In this document: positions 48,580-58,500 of the stretch, piece by piece
Layout: each line of letters opens with the position of its first letter
Numbering within the stretch: the first letter of the stretch is position 1
NCBI GenBank assembly: GCA_021464525.1
Contig: JADRCO010000038.1
Location: 1-64,000 of the forward strand
Length of the DNA: 64,000 bases
Reading direction: 5' to 3'
Source of the DNA: Rhizophagus sp. LPA8_4_AMF
Taxonomy: Eukaryota; Glomeromycota; Glomeromycetes; Glomerales; Glomeraceae
The notes under the pieces: generated by a model
Databases searched by the model: none
What the model was told of the DNA's origin: nothing
The model's input: the letters and a program-made list of their open reading frames with translations, nothing else
Program-made: the position numbers and the translations under genes

Positions 48580-49139
48580 CGTTGGGGTGTACTGTCAACA
48601 TAGATTAACAATACTATATCTAGTCCTATAGTAAATTTACTATTAAAGATTTTTTTGTAATTCCGACACAATTACCAAAGTTTATATTTGCCTTATAATA
48701 AACTTCTCACTAAATCGATAAATTTTTAACCTTTAATGACATTAAACTCTTCTTATTATTTCGCTCCAAATTTTACAAAAACGTTTTAAAATATTGTATC
48801 TTTTGTGTAATACCTCGTTTTTTTTCAAAAAAATATCGTTCATATTTCAAAAAATAACAAAACAAGCTTTTTAAACATAGCACTCTAAATAAAAAATTAT
48901 TTTTTCAGTTTTTTTCAAGAAAGCGAGGTATCCCATTGTTTTTTAGGTTATAATGTATTTATTAAATGGATTAATATGTTAGAATGATAAATGATGCCTA
49001 AGTCATTATACTTAAAAAATTTAGAATTATTTACCAGGAAAAATGAAGACATTTGGTGAAATTGATTAATAAATTTTAATATGAGACTATATATAGTTTT
49101 GATTCAATTAGTTGACAGGACACCCAACGTGCCGTCGTG
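48580..49139. mobile_element. GGGGTGT-TIR DNA-transposon family, member 1
   Basis: The ends are CGTTGGGGTGTACTGTCAAC and GTTGACAGGACACCCAACG, an imperfect inverted pair. The subterminal CTAGTCCTATAGTAAATTTACT matches the 52.8 kb member. The interior aligns loosely with that member (TTCTCACTAAAT, CTCCAAATTTTAC-like, CGAGGTA). It is about 560 bp with no intact frame. Confidence 0.7.
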
Positions 49140-50829
49140 TCATGTTTAAACCATTTGTTATTACAATCTCTAGCTATGAAAAAATTTTTGTCGGCGGATA
49201 TCAATACATTTTTAAGCGCGTTATATGATCAATAATCTTTTTATACTCTGACTATAGCAAACTCCGTGGGAAAAAATCTTTGTATGACAATTTATTTATA
49301 TAAAATACCTCTCTATCCGAATTTTTTTTTAAAAAATTCCTTACTTCTCTTCCTCCTCTTTCTTATCATTTCCAGCAAGTAACCTATTTTCCTTTTTTTT
49401 ATTCCTACTTTGTAGTTTTCTTATCCCTTTCTTTTTGGTGTTTCAAATACTGCGCTGAGGATATTTTTTTAAAAATGCTTTTTTTAAAAAATTGTTTTTT
49501 TTATATATATTTTGCTGGTTAAGATACTCTCTCACACTTGCTCTAAGTAAAGTCGGAATCCTTAATATAATTTACAAGCAAAAGTAAAAAGAGGTAAGAG
49601 ACCTGTTCCTTACTGATAACACACGCGTCATCTCAGGATACCGAATCATTATAATTTAACGATTAAATTATAATGAGGAATGCCGCTAAATCTTCTCTTA
49701 CATGGCAGGACTATGATAAGGATTCTCACACGCATACTTAATGGAGGTTGGAGGAAGTATTTAAGTAGGGTGGTTAGTATCTGATTGGCGGTCCCTAATA
49801 AAGGTGACGTTAAATTCCTTATTTCCTATTCGTTTTCTTGATGACAACTATTTATAAATTACCTTTTTACTAATTGATCGTTACAGTGGCCCGTGTTACT
49901 CATACATCGGTGCTCTTTGATTTTATAGGTATTTTTCTGAAAATTGGTAGATCCTGAGTCAAATTCGGGTCGGATTGATAAGTAATAATTTATTATATTT
50001 CTAATTTTATCTATTGCTTTCGAAAGCGCACACCTTCAGCATTTTTAGTAAAAGATGTACAGTAGTTCATTAATAATATAGCTGTGGAATAATTTAATTT
50101 TTTATAAAGCAATTTATATATGTGTAATAAATAATAATACATAGTTAAAAAAAAAAAAAAAAATACAAAATTAAAAAAAAAAAAAAAAAATACTATATCT
50201 AATATCTAATATTTGGATATTTTTGCATTCTCATCAAGTTTTCTATTTGATTCGATATACTGTTTGCAGTTATCTATTAATCATATCAAGATTCTTTTGC
50301 CCATCTTAAAATATTACTGAATATACATTTTTTACTTGAGAATATATAGAGCTGAACTCTGTTTGTCACGTCACTTGGTCTGTACATAAGTACATTATTA
50401 ATAAATTTTCTTTTTTTGATATTATTTTTTCTTTTTTTATAGATTCATTTATTACCAGATCTGAATTATTAGGATACTTCGGATAATTTATTGAGTTGTG
50501 CTTTTTTTTCTATAAATAATTAATTCGATAAATTTTTTTTTTGGAATTTCGAAACAAATGAATCGAAAATAATTTGATAATGTTTATATTTTATTTGATT
50601 TATTAATTTAATGATACTTATACAGTTACTTCATTTCTTTTATTCCTGAGAATAATCATTTATATTAAAAAAATCATGAGAGTATTAAGAAGATAAAAGT
50701 ATTTCTAAAATAAATAAAATACGGTACGAATATGCACTACTGTTTTTGACGTTGATATTTATCCGAGTTTCATAAAGACAAATGATACAATAGCTGATGG
50801 TAAACGAAATATTAGAATCACACTCTTTA
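49140..50829. other. Gene-free stretch with A and T tracts
   Basis: AT-rich, including two long A runs at 50147-50190. A short palindromic stretch (CATTATAATTTAACGATTAA, then ATTATAATG) lies near 49648-49676. No gene recognised. Confidence 0.5.
50147..50190. repeat. Two poly-A tracts
   Basis: A runs of about 17-18 bases separated by TACAAAATT. Confidence 0.85.
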
Positions 50830-51660
50830 AATCTTTTTTGACAACTACAGAACAGATATCGATAGTTCATTTTGATATCAATCTTCGGAAGTAAAGCATC
50901 GTTCACGAAGCCTTACATTCAGTTGGCGACCTGGATGTTGCCCTCAATTGTTCTCATAATGGATGATATACTTTCCCGAACGAAAATGCAGTCGTCAATA
51001 TATTGTCCGTTGTTTGAAAATAAACTTTCTCTATTTACAAGTCAAAAAAATCTCTCAGTTTGAATCGTTTATGCAAAGATTCAAAAAGCTACAATTTTCC
51101 GAGAAACTTAACGCCTTACCAGTAAGAGAAAATAGGAGAAAAATACTACAATCAAAGTTTTTTGAAGTAGGCCTTGGTTCATGCGTCTTACTTGGGGATG
51201 AAAAAGATATTCACTTAATTTTTCTCACCAGTACCAAAAATTCATCACAATTAAAAATAGGCGACCACTAAAGTACCCAGAGAGTTCACGGTCAGAAATA
51301 TCATCTAGCACACATGAGACCTGTGAAGAAACCCTGGAATGCAATACAGACAATTATCATTTTATCAATTCACTGAAAATCTTAAGCGTGGGTAAAACCG
51401 TAAGTAATTTGAGAAAGGGCAAATGTTTTAGAGGCAAATGTTTTTAATTATTGATCCTATTTATATGATTGTTTAACATTTTAACCAATAAATTGTTTTG
51501 TTATTTAAGTTAGCATTTAGTCATATAATGTATTTTAGTAATCATATATGATAGTTTTTAAATCGGAATGAGGTTTGGTTGAAATTTAAATTAGTCTGGC
51601 GTTTTGATGTTTATATATGTGATGCTCTTATTAAGATTCAAGGTGACATAGATTTTCTTG
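50830..51660 (+). repeat. Ancient duplicated block with coding-like remnants, copy 2
   Basis: It matches 54960-56100 (ACAACTACAGAACA, ATCTTCGGAAGTAAAG, TTGGCGACCT, TTCTCATA, AATATTGTCCGTT, AACGCCTTACCAG) and more weakly 38640-39500. One frame stays open to 51271 and reads FMQRFKKLQFSEKLNALPVR, then KFFEVGLGSCVLLGDEKDIH, LIFLTSTKNSSQLK. This is the longest coding-like piece of the family. It has no convincing ATG and no recognised domain. Confidence 0.55.
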
Positions 51661-52001
51661 TACAATTCGTAAAACCTATTAAACGCGTTTGGCTTTTTAA
51701 TTTGAAATTTATTTTTTATTTACTACCGTATGTCAAACGAATCTTTCTTCTCTGAGATTAACCACAGAGATACTGTATTACTATTACATTTTGATAACAA
51801 ACATTTATATTTGCATATAACAACAAATGCAACGTCTTTCAATTATTATGAACACGTCGGTAAATGATTGAAAAGAAAACTTTAATAAAAAATAGGTTTA
51901 AAATTTTTAAAATTACTTTTGGATTTCAAGTAAACCAACTCGCAATATATTTTTAGACGTACGTTAAATATACGAGTTGTCTCGCCACGGAATGTTCATT
52001 C
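51661..52001. other. Shared 3' flank of the 52.1 kb small gene
   Basis: From about 51826 it matches the 46.37-46.5 kb flank. No separate gene. Confidence 0.5.
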
Positions 52002-52316
52002 TTAATTACCGATAAGAAAACGGTTAACACGTTCGATAATTGGTCTAATTATATTTTGCATGAACCTATCTGCCACATCGTACAACTTTTGCCAGAACGA
52101 CCTTTCTGGTACTCCTGGATTCGCTATTGGTTATAAAATGATATTTAAGTTAAGAACGTAAAAATTTTTTTTGTAATAAAAGTAAAGCTTTTTTCTTAAC
52201 TTACCTATCCAGAAATTCATTACACCAATACAAGCAGAATCGTAACTATTCTGATCTATTAATCCGTCATCAAGGCATCTTCTAAGTTCAGTGAGTCTTT
52301 GGTGAAGGTCGCCCAT
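52002..52316 (-). CDS. Spliced small protein, MGDLHQ family, member B (77 aa)
   Basis: Exon 1 is 52205-52316 and exon 2 is 52002-52123. The intron is 81 bp, with donor GTAAGT and acceptor CCAATAG. Exon 1 encodes MGDLHQRLTELRRCLDDGLI, then DQNSYDSACIG. Exon 2 encodes ERSFWQKLYDVADR and FMQNIIRPIIERVNRFLIGN. The spliced frame is 234 bases. Compared with member A it lacks eight residues in exon 2 and keeps the intron position and phase. Reading through the intron would give a spurious 61-residue protein. Predicted helical and soluble, with no known domain. It sits directly beside the duplicated coding-like block at 50.8 kb, transcribed toward it. Confidence 0.72.
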
Positions 52317-52608
52317 TCTGTTCCTATACGTTTATTTACAATCCGAGTAATTATTGTCATTTATTTATGGGAAAATACATTTTATACGCTGAATGCTGGA
52401 ACAATAAATGAAATTGGCGTAAATGATGTAATCATGATGTAAATCATTTTTCATAGTAAAAAGGTGTTAGCATGTAAATTTCTATAGGTAGTTAGCTTAA
52501 TATGATTCATTGGTGAGTTGAGTTCTATTTTAATTTAAGATTGTATAAGAAAATTTGTCTTTGATGAGCAATCTTTCACAATACATTGGAGTTATTAGTC
52601 GGGTTTTG

Positions 52609-52804
52609 AGATAACTCGAACTTGACCCAAGTGTAAAACGAACTAAATTCGACTCGGTGATGATTTGATTCGAATATCCCGGGCCGACTCGTCATATTGT
52701 ATTTATAAATTTAATTTTTAGTTAAAAATATAAAATATTCAGGTCACCAGGGTCAAATTAAAAGGTATAACCCGACTCGACGGGTTGAGTCGAGTTCATG
52801 CCTG
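52609..52804. mobile_element. Possible hAT-like MITE remnant rich in ACTCGA motifs
   Basis: The right end reads GGGTTGAGTCGAGTTCATGC followed by CTG, the mirror of a CAGGCATGAACTCGA-type end. The left side carries ATAACTCGAACTTGACCC. GACTCG and CGAGTC motifs recur inside. No target duplication is visible, because the right end abuts the next element directly. Confidence 0.45.
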
Positions 52805-53735
52805 TCAGCATAGTTTATTAGTTTAGCAAACCTATATCAAGTCCTATAGTAAAATTTACTATGCGTATGGAATTTTATCCGTATTAAAATATGTAGCACT
52901 ATAGTTTAAAATTAGTTATAAGAAATCTCTCACTAAATAGGTGCACTTTTTATACTCTAATAACATTGAAACTTTCTCTTATTCTCATTCCAAATTTCGT
53001 GAGAGTGCTCTGAACAGTTATTTCTTTCGTAAAATACCATGTTTTTTAAAAAAAATAAAAAAAATCTATTTTTATAATAAAAATTGATACTTTCGGGCAT
53101 AGCTTCATAGGAAAATTTTTTTCTTCAAGATTTTACCAAAAAAAACGAGGTAATTTAAGTTTCTCAAAGTTATCATGTAGTTGTTTAAACTTTTAATATT
53201 ATACAAATGTCAATAGTGCAAGAGTTATTAAAGTTTTAAAGTTTCGAAAAATTTAATGGGAAAATGACTCAAATTTCAAAACAAGCCCAACATTTACGTG
53301 AGAGACAAAGAAAAATGACAAAAAACGAAAATTTGATGAAATTCTAAATAATATGGATGAACAAAACTTGTAAATACTTTAGAGATGTTAACAAGGCTAA
53401 ATAATGATACTAATTCAGAAATATCATTGGGTAAAGAAGATAGGCAACGAATAGATTTAAGCAATCTGAACCTGATATTGCAACAGAGCTTTTTGAAAAA
53501 TACTTTAATAATTAAAACTGTAATTGTAATTTGTATTATTTGAAGCAATTTTATTGTTATTATAATTATAAGTACATTAACATTAGTAAATGAACCTTGA
53601 TTTCGGAAATAAAACCGGTTTCAAAACTAACTGCTAATATATACTATAACGGAAAGCAACAAAAAAAAAATCAATTGTAAATTTTACTATAGGACTTGAT
53701 ATAGGTTTGCTAAACTATGTTGACAGAACACCCCA
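52802..53735. mobile_element. GGGGTGT-TIR DNA-transposon family, member 2, with decayed coding sequence
   Basis: The left subterminal region TAGCAAACC, then TATCAAGTCCTATAGTAAAA is mirrored at the right by TTTTACTATAGGACTTGATA and GGTTTGCTA, ending GTTGACAGAACACCCCA. The outermost left bases merge with the neighbouring element. Between 53270 and 53514 the plus strand keeps coding-like pieces: QAQHLRERQRKM, KFDEILNNMDEQN, NSEISLGKEDRQRIDLSN, then in another frame SEPDIATELFEKYFNN and a stop. There are at least two frame breaks. No transposase motif was recognised. Confidence 0.7.
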
Positions 53736-54510
53736 GGGTCACGGGTCATCATGTCCGTAAAAACTATTAATTAAATGTTTATATATTTATCGTAATGGCA
53801 AATGCATTTCTGTACTTAACTAACGAGGTTACAGTAATAAAACAAAAAACACATTTTTTAACTTGCGAAATTACTGTAGGACGTGATTTTATTACAAGAT
53901 TTTGTTGCATAATATGCACATAGAAAATAATCTATTTAAATGCAAAATCTATTATTTATGTATCATGCTTCTTTAAATAGCTAGGTGGGTTATTATATTA
54001 TTTTTTATTTTCATATAGATGTTTAATTTTAGAACATGATTTATTAGGAATCATCATTTTTTTACTGTCGTATGCAAAACAAAAAGAAACTTGATTTGCT
54101 TTAAATTGCTTTTTTTATAAAACTCATAACTTTGCGTAATATAGTAATTACTGTATATCGCATTGTTTTAATCTTATATTTTTTCGTCACAATGGGCAAA
54201 TATATTTTAGACAAAATCGCAGCTTATTTTAGATTTATTAAGAATCTCTTTTGTATGTTGGCGCGTTATTATATATATATAGACAGTAGGTCTCAAACCA
54301 ATCTTATCGGAAATATTTCTATTCAGGATTAAAAGAGATAAAATCAACTGTTTTGTAGCGATAAAATTTAAGGAGATTAAATATATTAAACTTCGAGTAT
54401 TATTAATTCTTAAAGATGAATGTTAGAAAAGAAATTACTAAATCTTTCCACTTAAATAATAATAAAGCTTCATTAAACAAGATCAGCACTCTCGTGGTAA
54501 TACGAATCCC
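53736..54510. other. Spacer, partly ancient duplication
   Basis: Near 54078-54310 it resembles 37905-38090. Short Ile/Phe/Tyr-rich frames were rejected as genes. Confidence 0.45.
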
Positions 54511-54789
54511 TATAAAAAAAGTGGATACGTTTTTATACGGAATTTATACGGAACAATATGTTTACATACTGAAAGAAATGTTTTGCATACGGAGAGATAC
54601 TGAATTGGTCAATTTTCCGTATCCTGAAAGACGTGTTTTTATATGGATTGATACTGAAAAAACGTATATACTGAGATATGGAAAATTGACCAATTCAGTA
54701 TCTCTCCGTATTCAAAACGTATCTTTCAGTATGTAAACGTATTTTTCCGTATAAATCCCGTATAGAAAACGTATCCACTTTTTTTTATA
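54511..54789. mobile_element. Long foldback (palindromic) MITE
   Basis: The ends TATAAAAAAAGTGGATACG and CGTATCCACTTTTTTTTATA mirror each other. The mirror runs on almost to the centre (TACGGAGAGATACTGAATTG against CAATTCAGTATCTCTCCGTA; GGTCAATTTTCC against GGAAAATTGACC). At about 280 bp the single strand would fold into one long hairpin. An open frame across it (54416-54736) is a by-product of the palindrome. TA bases at both ends fit a TA target site. Confidence 0.85.
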
Positions 54790-55100
54790 GAGAATGAGTA
54801 AACGAGTTAAATTTGTGTCATTATCCAATTACGCCTAGCGTGAAATTATGATAGAAAATAACTCCTGATGAAGTATCAGGTTTTGATTCTTTGATTCTCA
54901 CGCATATATAGCTCAATTTCTTAATAGGCTTTCAGAAGCATATCAATTCTCTCAGATGAGAATAGTCGAATGCCTTTGATAACTACAGAACAAATATCGA
55001 TAGTAGTACATTTATGATATTAATCTTCGGAAGTAAAGGAGAAACCTCGAAGCCTTGCATTGGCGACCTAAATGTTGGCCTTGAATTATTCTCATACTGT

Positions 55101-55321
55101 ATACCGTATAGCACTGACTAAGGTACCCCCCTTTCATTAGGCGTACCCCCTTATATATACCCGGGTATGTTATGTAGAGGATAATTTTTAATCCTGGTAA
55201 AATAAGGCTAATTCTGGCCGATTTTTCCATGCTCCATACAAGGTACCTCCGGGTACGATTCAATTTTTAATTTGCTGAAATTGATATAGACCCAGGGTAT
55301 TTAGGCAGTGCTATACGGTAT
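55101..55321. mobile_element. Short TIR element with ATACCGTATAGCACTG ends
   Basis: The left end ATACCGTATAGCACTG is the exact mirror of the right end CAGTGCTATACGGTAT. It is about 221 bp, has GGTACC-type motifs inside and no coding capacity. It interrupts a duplicated block at TTCTCATA/TGGA. The same site in block copy 2 (near 50953-50966) reads TTCTCATAATGGATGAT with no element, so it is a natural near-empty site. Confidence 0.8.
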
Positions 55322-56106
55322 GGACGATAAGAGTTTTCGCGCACCCGTCAATATTGTCCGTTATCTGAAAATAAGCACTCGATTTATAAGTCAAAATAAA
55401 TATCTCCCGGCTTTTCAGTTTGAATGTTTATGCAAAATCTTCTCCAAGAAGCTCTGAAACTTTCCAAGTAATCTAACGCCTTACCAGTTTGAGAAAATAG
55501 AAGAAAAACACAATACAATCTAGTAGGCTTTTAAGCCGAGTTTTTCCTATTTAAGTATGCTTCCGAAGGAAGTTGGAGAAATAACAATAATTTTTTATCT
55601 ATCGCTCGAAGTGGGTTATACTTTATTTATAGATTTAATTCATGCATTTTTGAAAAGAAGGTTTTTGGGAATTAAAAAAAAGTTCACTTAATTTCTCGCC
55701 AATTTACCATGTAAGCAACACAATTAAACCATTAAAGTAACCTGACAAGAAACCCCTGAATACAATATAGATAACACAAATGAACGTCATCATGCCGTAG
55801 ATATAGGCGAGTAATTTGAAGAAGGGTAAATTTTCTGGGGCAAACATTTTTAATTATTGATCCTATTTTTTTGCCTGTTTAGCATTTTAACCAATAAATT
55901 TTTTTTATATAGCATTGAGCCATATGGCATATTTTTAGTAACCCAATTTGGTACGCTTGAAAAGTTTGAGGTTTGATAAATGCATAATATGATAGTTCTT
56001 TTCTAATCGAGTTTAGGGTTGATTGAAGTTAAATTAGTCTGATCGGAACATTTTGAAGTTTATATTTTACCATGTATGCTGCATATCTCTTGTTAAAGAT
56101 TCAAGA

Positions 56107-56212
56107 CTGTTGTCATTATTAAATCTCGTTCTGTTAAAGAAATATTAACGAAAAAGATTTATTGTAATTTGGTTCAGACGATTCGATTTAATGATACTAG
56201 GAAAACGATTGA
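56107..56212 (-). pseudogene. Inserted fragment of an IDRIA/FNGT small-family gene
   Basis: The plus-strand bases TGTTGTCATTATTAAATC, then TCGTTCTGTTAAAGAAATA, AAAAAGATTTATTGTAATTT, GG, and GACGATTCGATTTA align with the minus-strand gene at 57.7 kb over its core (57777-57880). In block copy 2 the flanking sequence AAGATTCAAG is followed at once by GTGACATAGATTTTC, while here about 110 bp intervene. The fragment therefore arrived after the block was duplicated. Confidence 0.6.
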
Positions 56213-56320
56213 TTATGACAAAGTGATATAGATTTTGTTGTATAAAATTCACCCAATTCGTAAAATCTATTTAAACGCCCTTGCTTGTCACATTTAAATT
56301 ATTAAATTATTTAACATTTT

Positions 56321-57722
56321 AAATAATTTCTAAACCAATTTTAGTATGCTTGAACCTTTGACTTATCAGGGAGCAGGTTCGATTTCTGATTGCCCTCCTC
56401 TTCTTAGTGGGGAATGAAGCGCCCAAAGGAGATTCTCCTGTCATAATATAACCAAAGTTCATACGGCAATTTCTCGTGTAAATCATGTGGATTATGTGAT
56501 ACAAATGGTTTTAATCGAGAATAAAAGAATAAATTGAATAAAGAGGATAATGAAAAAAAGAATTTATTTACAATTTGTCGATCAATCATTAGCCAATAAG
56601 TAAAAGAGTAAATGACTGAAGATAAATAAAAACATTCGCGAAATTTATAAATTATATTGAATGATACAATTATTGCGGACATTCTAATTTCATAACTTTT
56701 CAACCAAATTTGTCGTTAATATTGAGTTTCATATGAAAATCAGAAGGATAATAGTGTTTTTTACAAACTTTTATTGTACGACTGATTTAAAATTGCAAAT
56801 AAAAAAACTTTATATTTATATTTTTCATTTAAAATGATGAGAAAGCATTGAAAAGACCAAAAATTCAAAGTTCAAAAAATAAGATAAATGATAATAAATA
56901 AGCTTAAATGAGCTTACATAATCTTTTTACGTAAGATTATTTCGGAACCTTTTTTTACCATAACTAGATGCTATAATATTCTAAATTTCCCTTAAATGGA
57001 AAAATAAAGTATATTCAATGAATAATTTATCAAATATAATTATACCAAATTAAGGTATTTTTTAAATGTTCAATAGCAAATGCAGATCTGGTGACCTTAA
57101 CCGTATCTGTATTAATAAATGCGAAGATTGAAAATCACGGAGCTCGTGTTATTATCTACTTTATCTACTTTAAAATTATTTAAATCATGGACTCTGCAGT
57201 CTTGGACCCGGTCCTATCCTATTTTATATAAGGAGTTAAGGACCCGATTCTAGAACCAGTCTAGAACCGATCCAGCACTTCGTCCTACAGTAATTGATAT
57301 TTAGTCCAGAACCAATAATAATACTTTTTGTATCACGTGACTAAGGATAAGCCCATTTCGAAATATAAATGGTTGAAGACATTTATAAATGCTAAATAAG
57401 AATTGCAATCGATAAACCAATTACAAATTTTATAGTTATAATACATACATGAAATTAAGCAGCGCGTTTGAAAATTGGTATCCTGGGCTAGCGATTCTGA
57501 GAAGCAGGAAATTAAGGTTTGCCACGCATAAAACTTTATAGTTATATGATTTTTCAAAAGAATTTTATTACTCATCTTATTGCTTTTTGATATGAAATAA
57601 GATTAAACCTTAAAAAACTTATAATGAATCTCATAATATAATATACAATTTGTTATATAAGAAAAAATAATAAATGAAATTAAGTAAAAAAAAATAAAAT
57701 ATTTCATTTTAGCGAAAAAATT
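56321..57722. other. Gene-free stretch
   Basis: AT-rich. Near 57210-57290 there is a GGACCCGGTCC / GGACCCGATTCTAGAACC / CTAGAACCGATCC cluster that may be a worn MITE. No gene recognised. Confidence 0.45.
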
Positions 57723-58004
57723 TCAAGGAAAAAACGAAGGTACCGAAGATCCAGCGGGTAAAATTAAAGATTCGAGACTATTGTCATTATGAAAATTTGT
57801 TCCGTTAAATAAATCATTTGCGAAAAGATTATCTGTAATTTGCGGTGTAGTTATTCGAGCAATTCGATCAATAGTAATGGAATTAATAATTTGCGAATTA
57901 CGATTATGATTTTGATTTTGATTTTGATCTTGATTTACAAATCGTGATGTACAGAGTGCTCTTTGATTATAATTTCTTTGTATTTGCTCATTTCTTGGAG
58001 ACAT
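57723..58004 (-). CDS. Small protein of the IDRIA/FNGT family (93 aa)
   Basis: Single exon, ATG start, 93 residues, the longest intact member. The N-terminal half is Asn/Gln/Arg-rich with a QNQNQNHN run. From about residue 43 the family core follows: ITIDRIARITTPQIT, then NDLFNGTNF, NDNSLESLILPAG, and an extra tail SSVPSFFP that the 18.1 and 20.0 kb members lack. The degraded copy at 0.2 kb has a similar tail. No known domain, signal peptide or membrane segment is visible. It lies upstream of the tandem F-box genes on the opposite strand. Function unknown. Confidence 0.7.
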   Translation of the reverse strand: MSPRNEQIQRNYNQRALCTSRFVNQDQNQNQNHNRNSQIINSITIDRIARITTPQITDNLFANDLFNGTNFHNDNSLESLILPAGSSVPSFFP

Positions 58005-58284
58005 TGAAACAATAATGAATTAAATGTAGATAGAAAATTCAATTATATAATTTATCCTACTTTATCGCGTTTAATTAAATTAATACAATCAATGCAAATT
58101 TCTAAGATGAAACGAGGAATTTACCAAAGGATTATCTGAGCTTTTATAAAAAAAATTTCTAAAACTCTTATCAGATAAGATATTAAACTCGTTACACAAG
58201 TTTTCACATTGTTCATAAAAGAAGCAAAATGCTAACCAATGATGGTTGTGATTAAATATTCTTTAACGAGTTTTAAAACGTGAC

Positions 58285-58500
58285 ATGTGTCCAAACAATT
58301 CAAACAGTCCAATTGTAAATAGTACTTTTTATAAATCAATTTCTTTCCTCCGATTTCTAAATTCACCTAATTCGTATTATGGCCAAAGAAATCGTTCATT
58401 CGTCAATAGCGATTTAAGGACCGAATGTGAATATCGTGTCGATCGAAGAAAATCAGATGAGACAGAATTTTTATGTTATAATTATTGTAAAAAGAAATAA
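58285..58500 (+). CDS. Hypothetical 71-residue protein
   Basis: ATG-started frame, divergent from the 57.7 kb gene with 280 bp between the starts. It reads MCPNNSNSPIVNSTFYKSIS, then a polar stretch SDLRTECEYRVDRRKSDETE and a Lys tail. The composition is balanced rather than poly-Ile/Phe, which favours coding, but no relative was found in the window and no domain is recognised. It could be chance. Confidence 0.3.
   Translation: MCPNNSNSPIVNSTFYKSISFLRFLNSPNSYYGQRNRSFVNSDLRTECEYRVDRRKSDETEFLCYNYCKKK

Larger units (their letters stand above)
54920..56320 (+). repeat. Ancient duplicated block with coding-like remnants, copy 3
   Basis: It starts with RLSEAYQFSQMRIVECL (plus strand), matching RLSEACQFSQMKIVEYF in copy 1. 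It continues through ATCTTCGGAAGTAAAG, TTGGCGACCTAAATGTTGG, then after an inserted TIR element GTCAATATTGTCCGTTATCT, AACGCCTTACCAGTTTGAG and AAATTAGTCTGATCGG. Readings include RAPVNIVRYLKISTRFISQN. It is interrupted by the 55.1 kb element and a small-family fragment (56107-56212), so it is the most disturbed of the three blocks. Confidence 0.55.

Noticed and set aside
52131-52316. 61-residue unspliced reading of the MGDLHQ gene
   Set aside because: It runs into the intron; the spliced model is supported by the paralogue at 46.5 kb.
54416-54736. 106-codon open frame
   Set aside because: Lies almost entirely inside the foldback element and is a by-product of its symmetry.
56380-56410. GGTTCGATTTC, similar to a tRNA B box
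   Set aside because: No matching acceptor stem, D arm or anticodon arm could be placed upstream or downstream on either strand.
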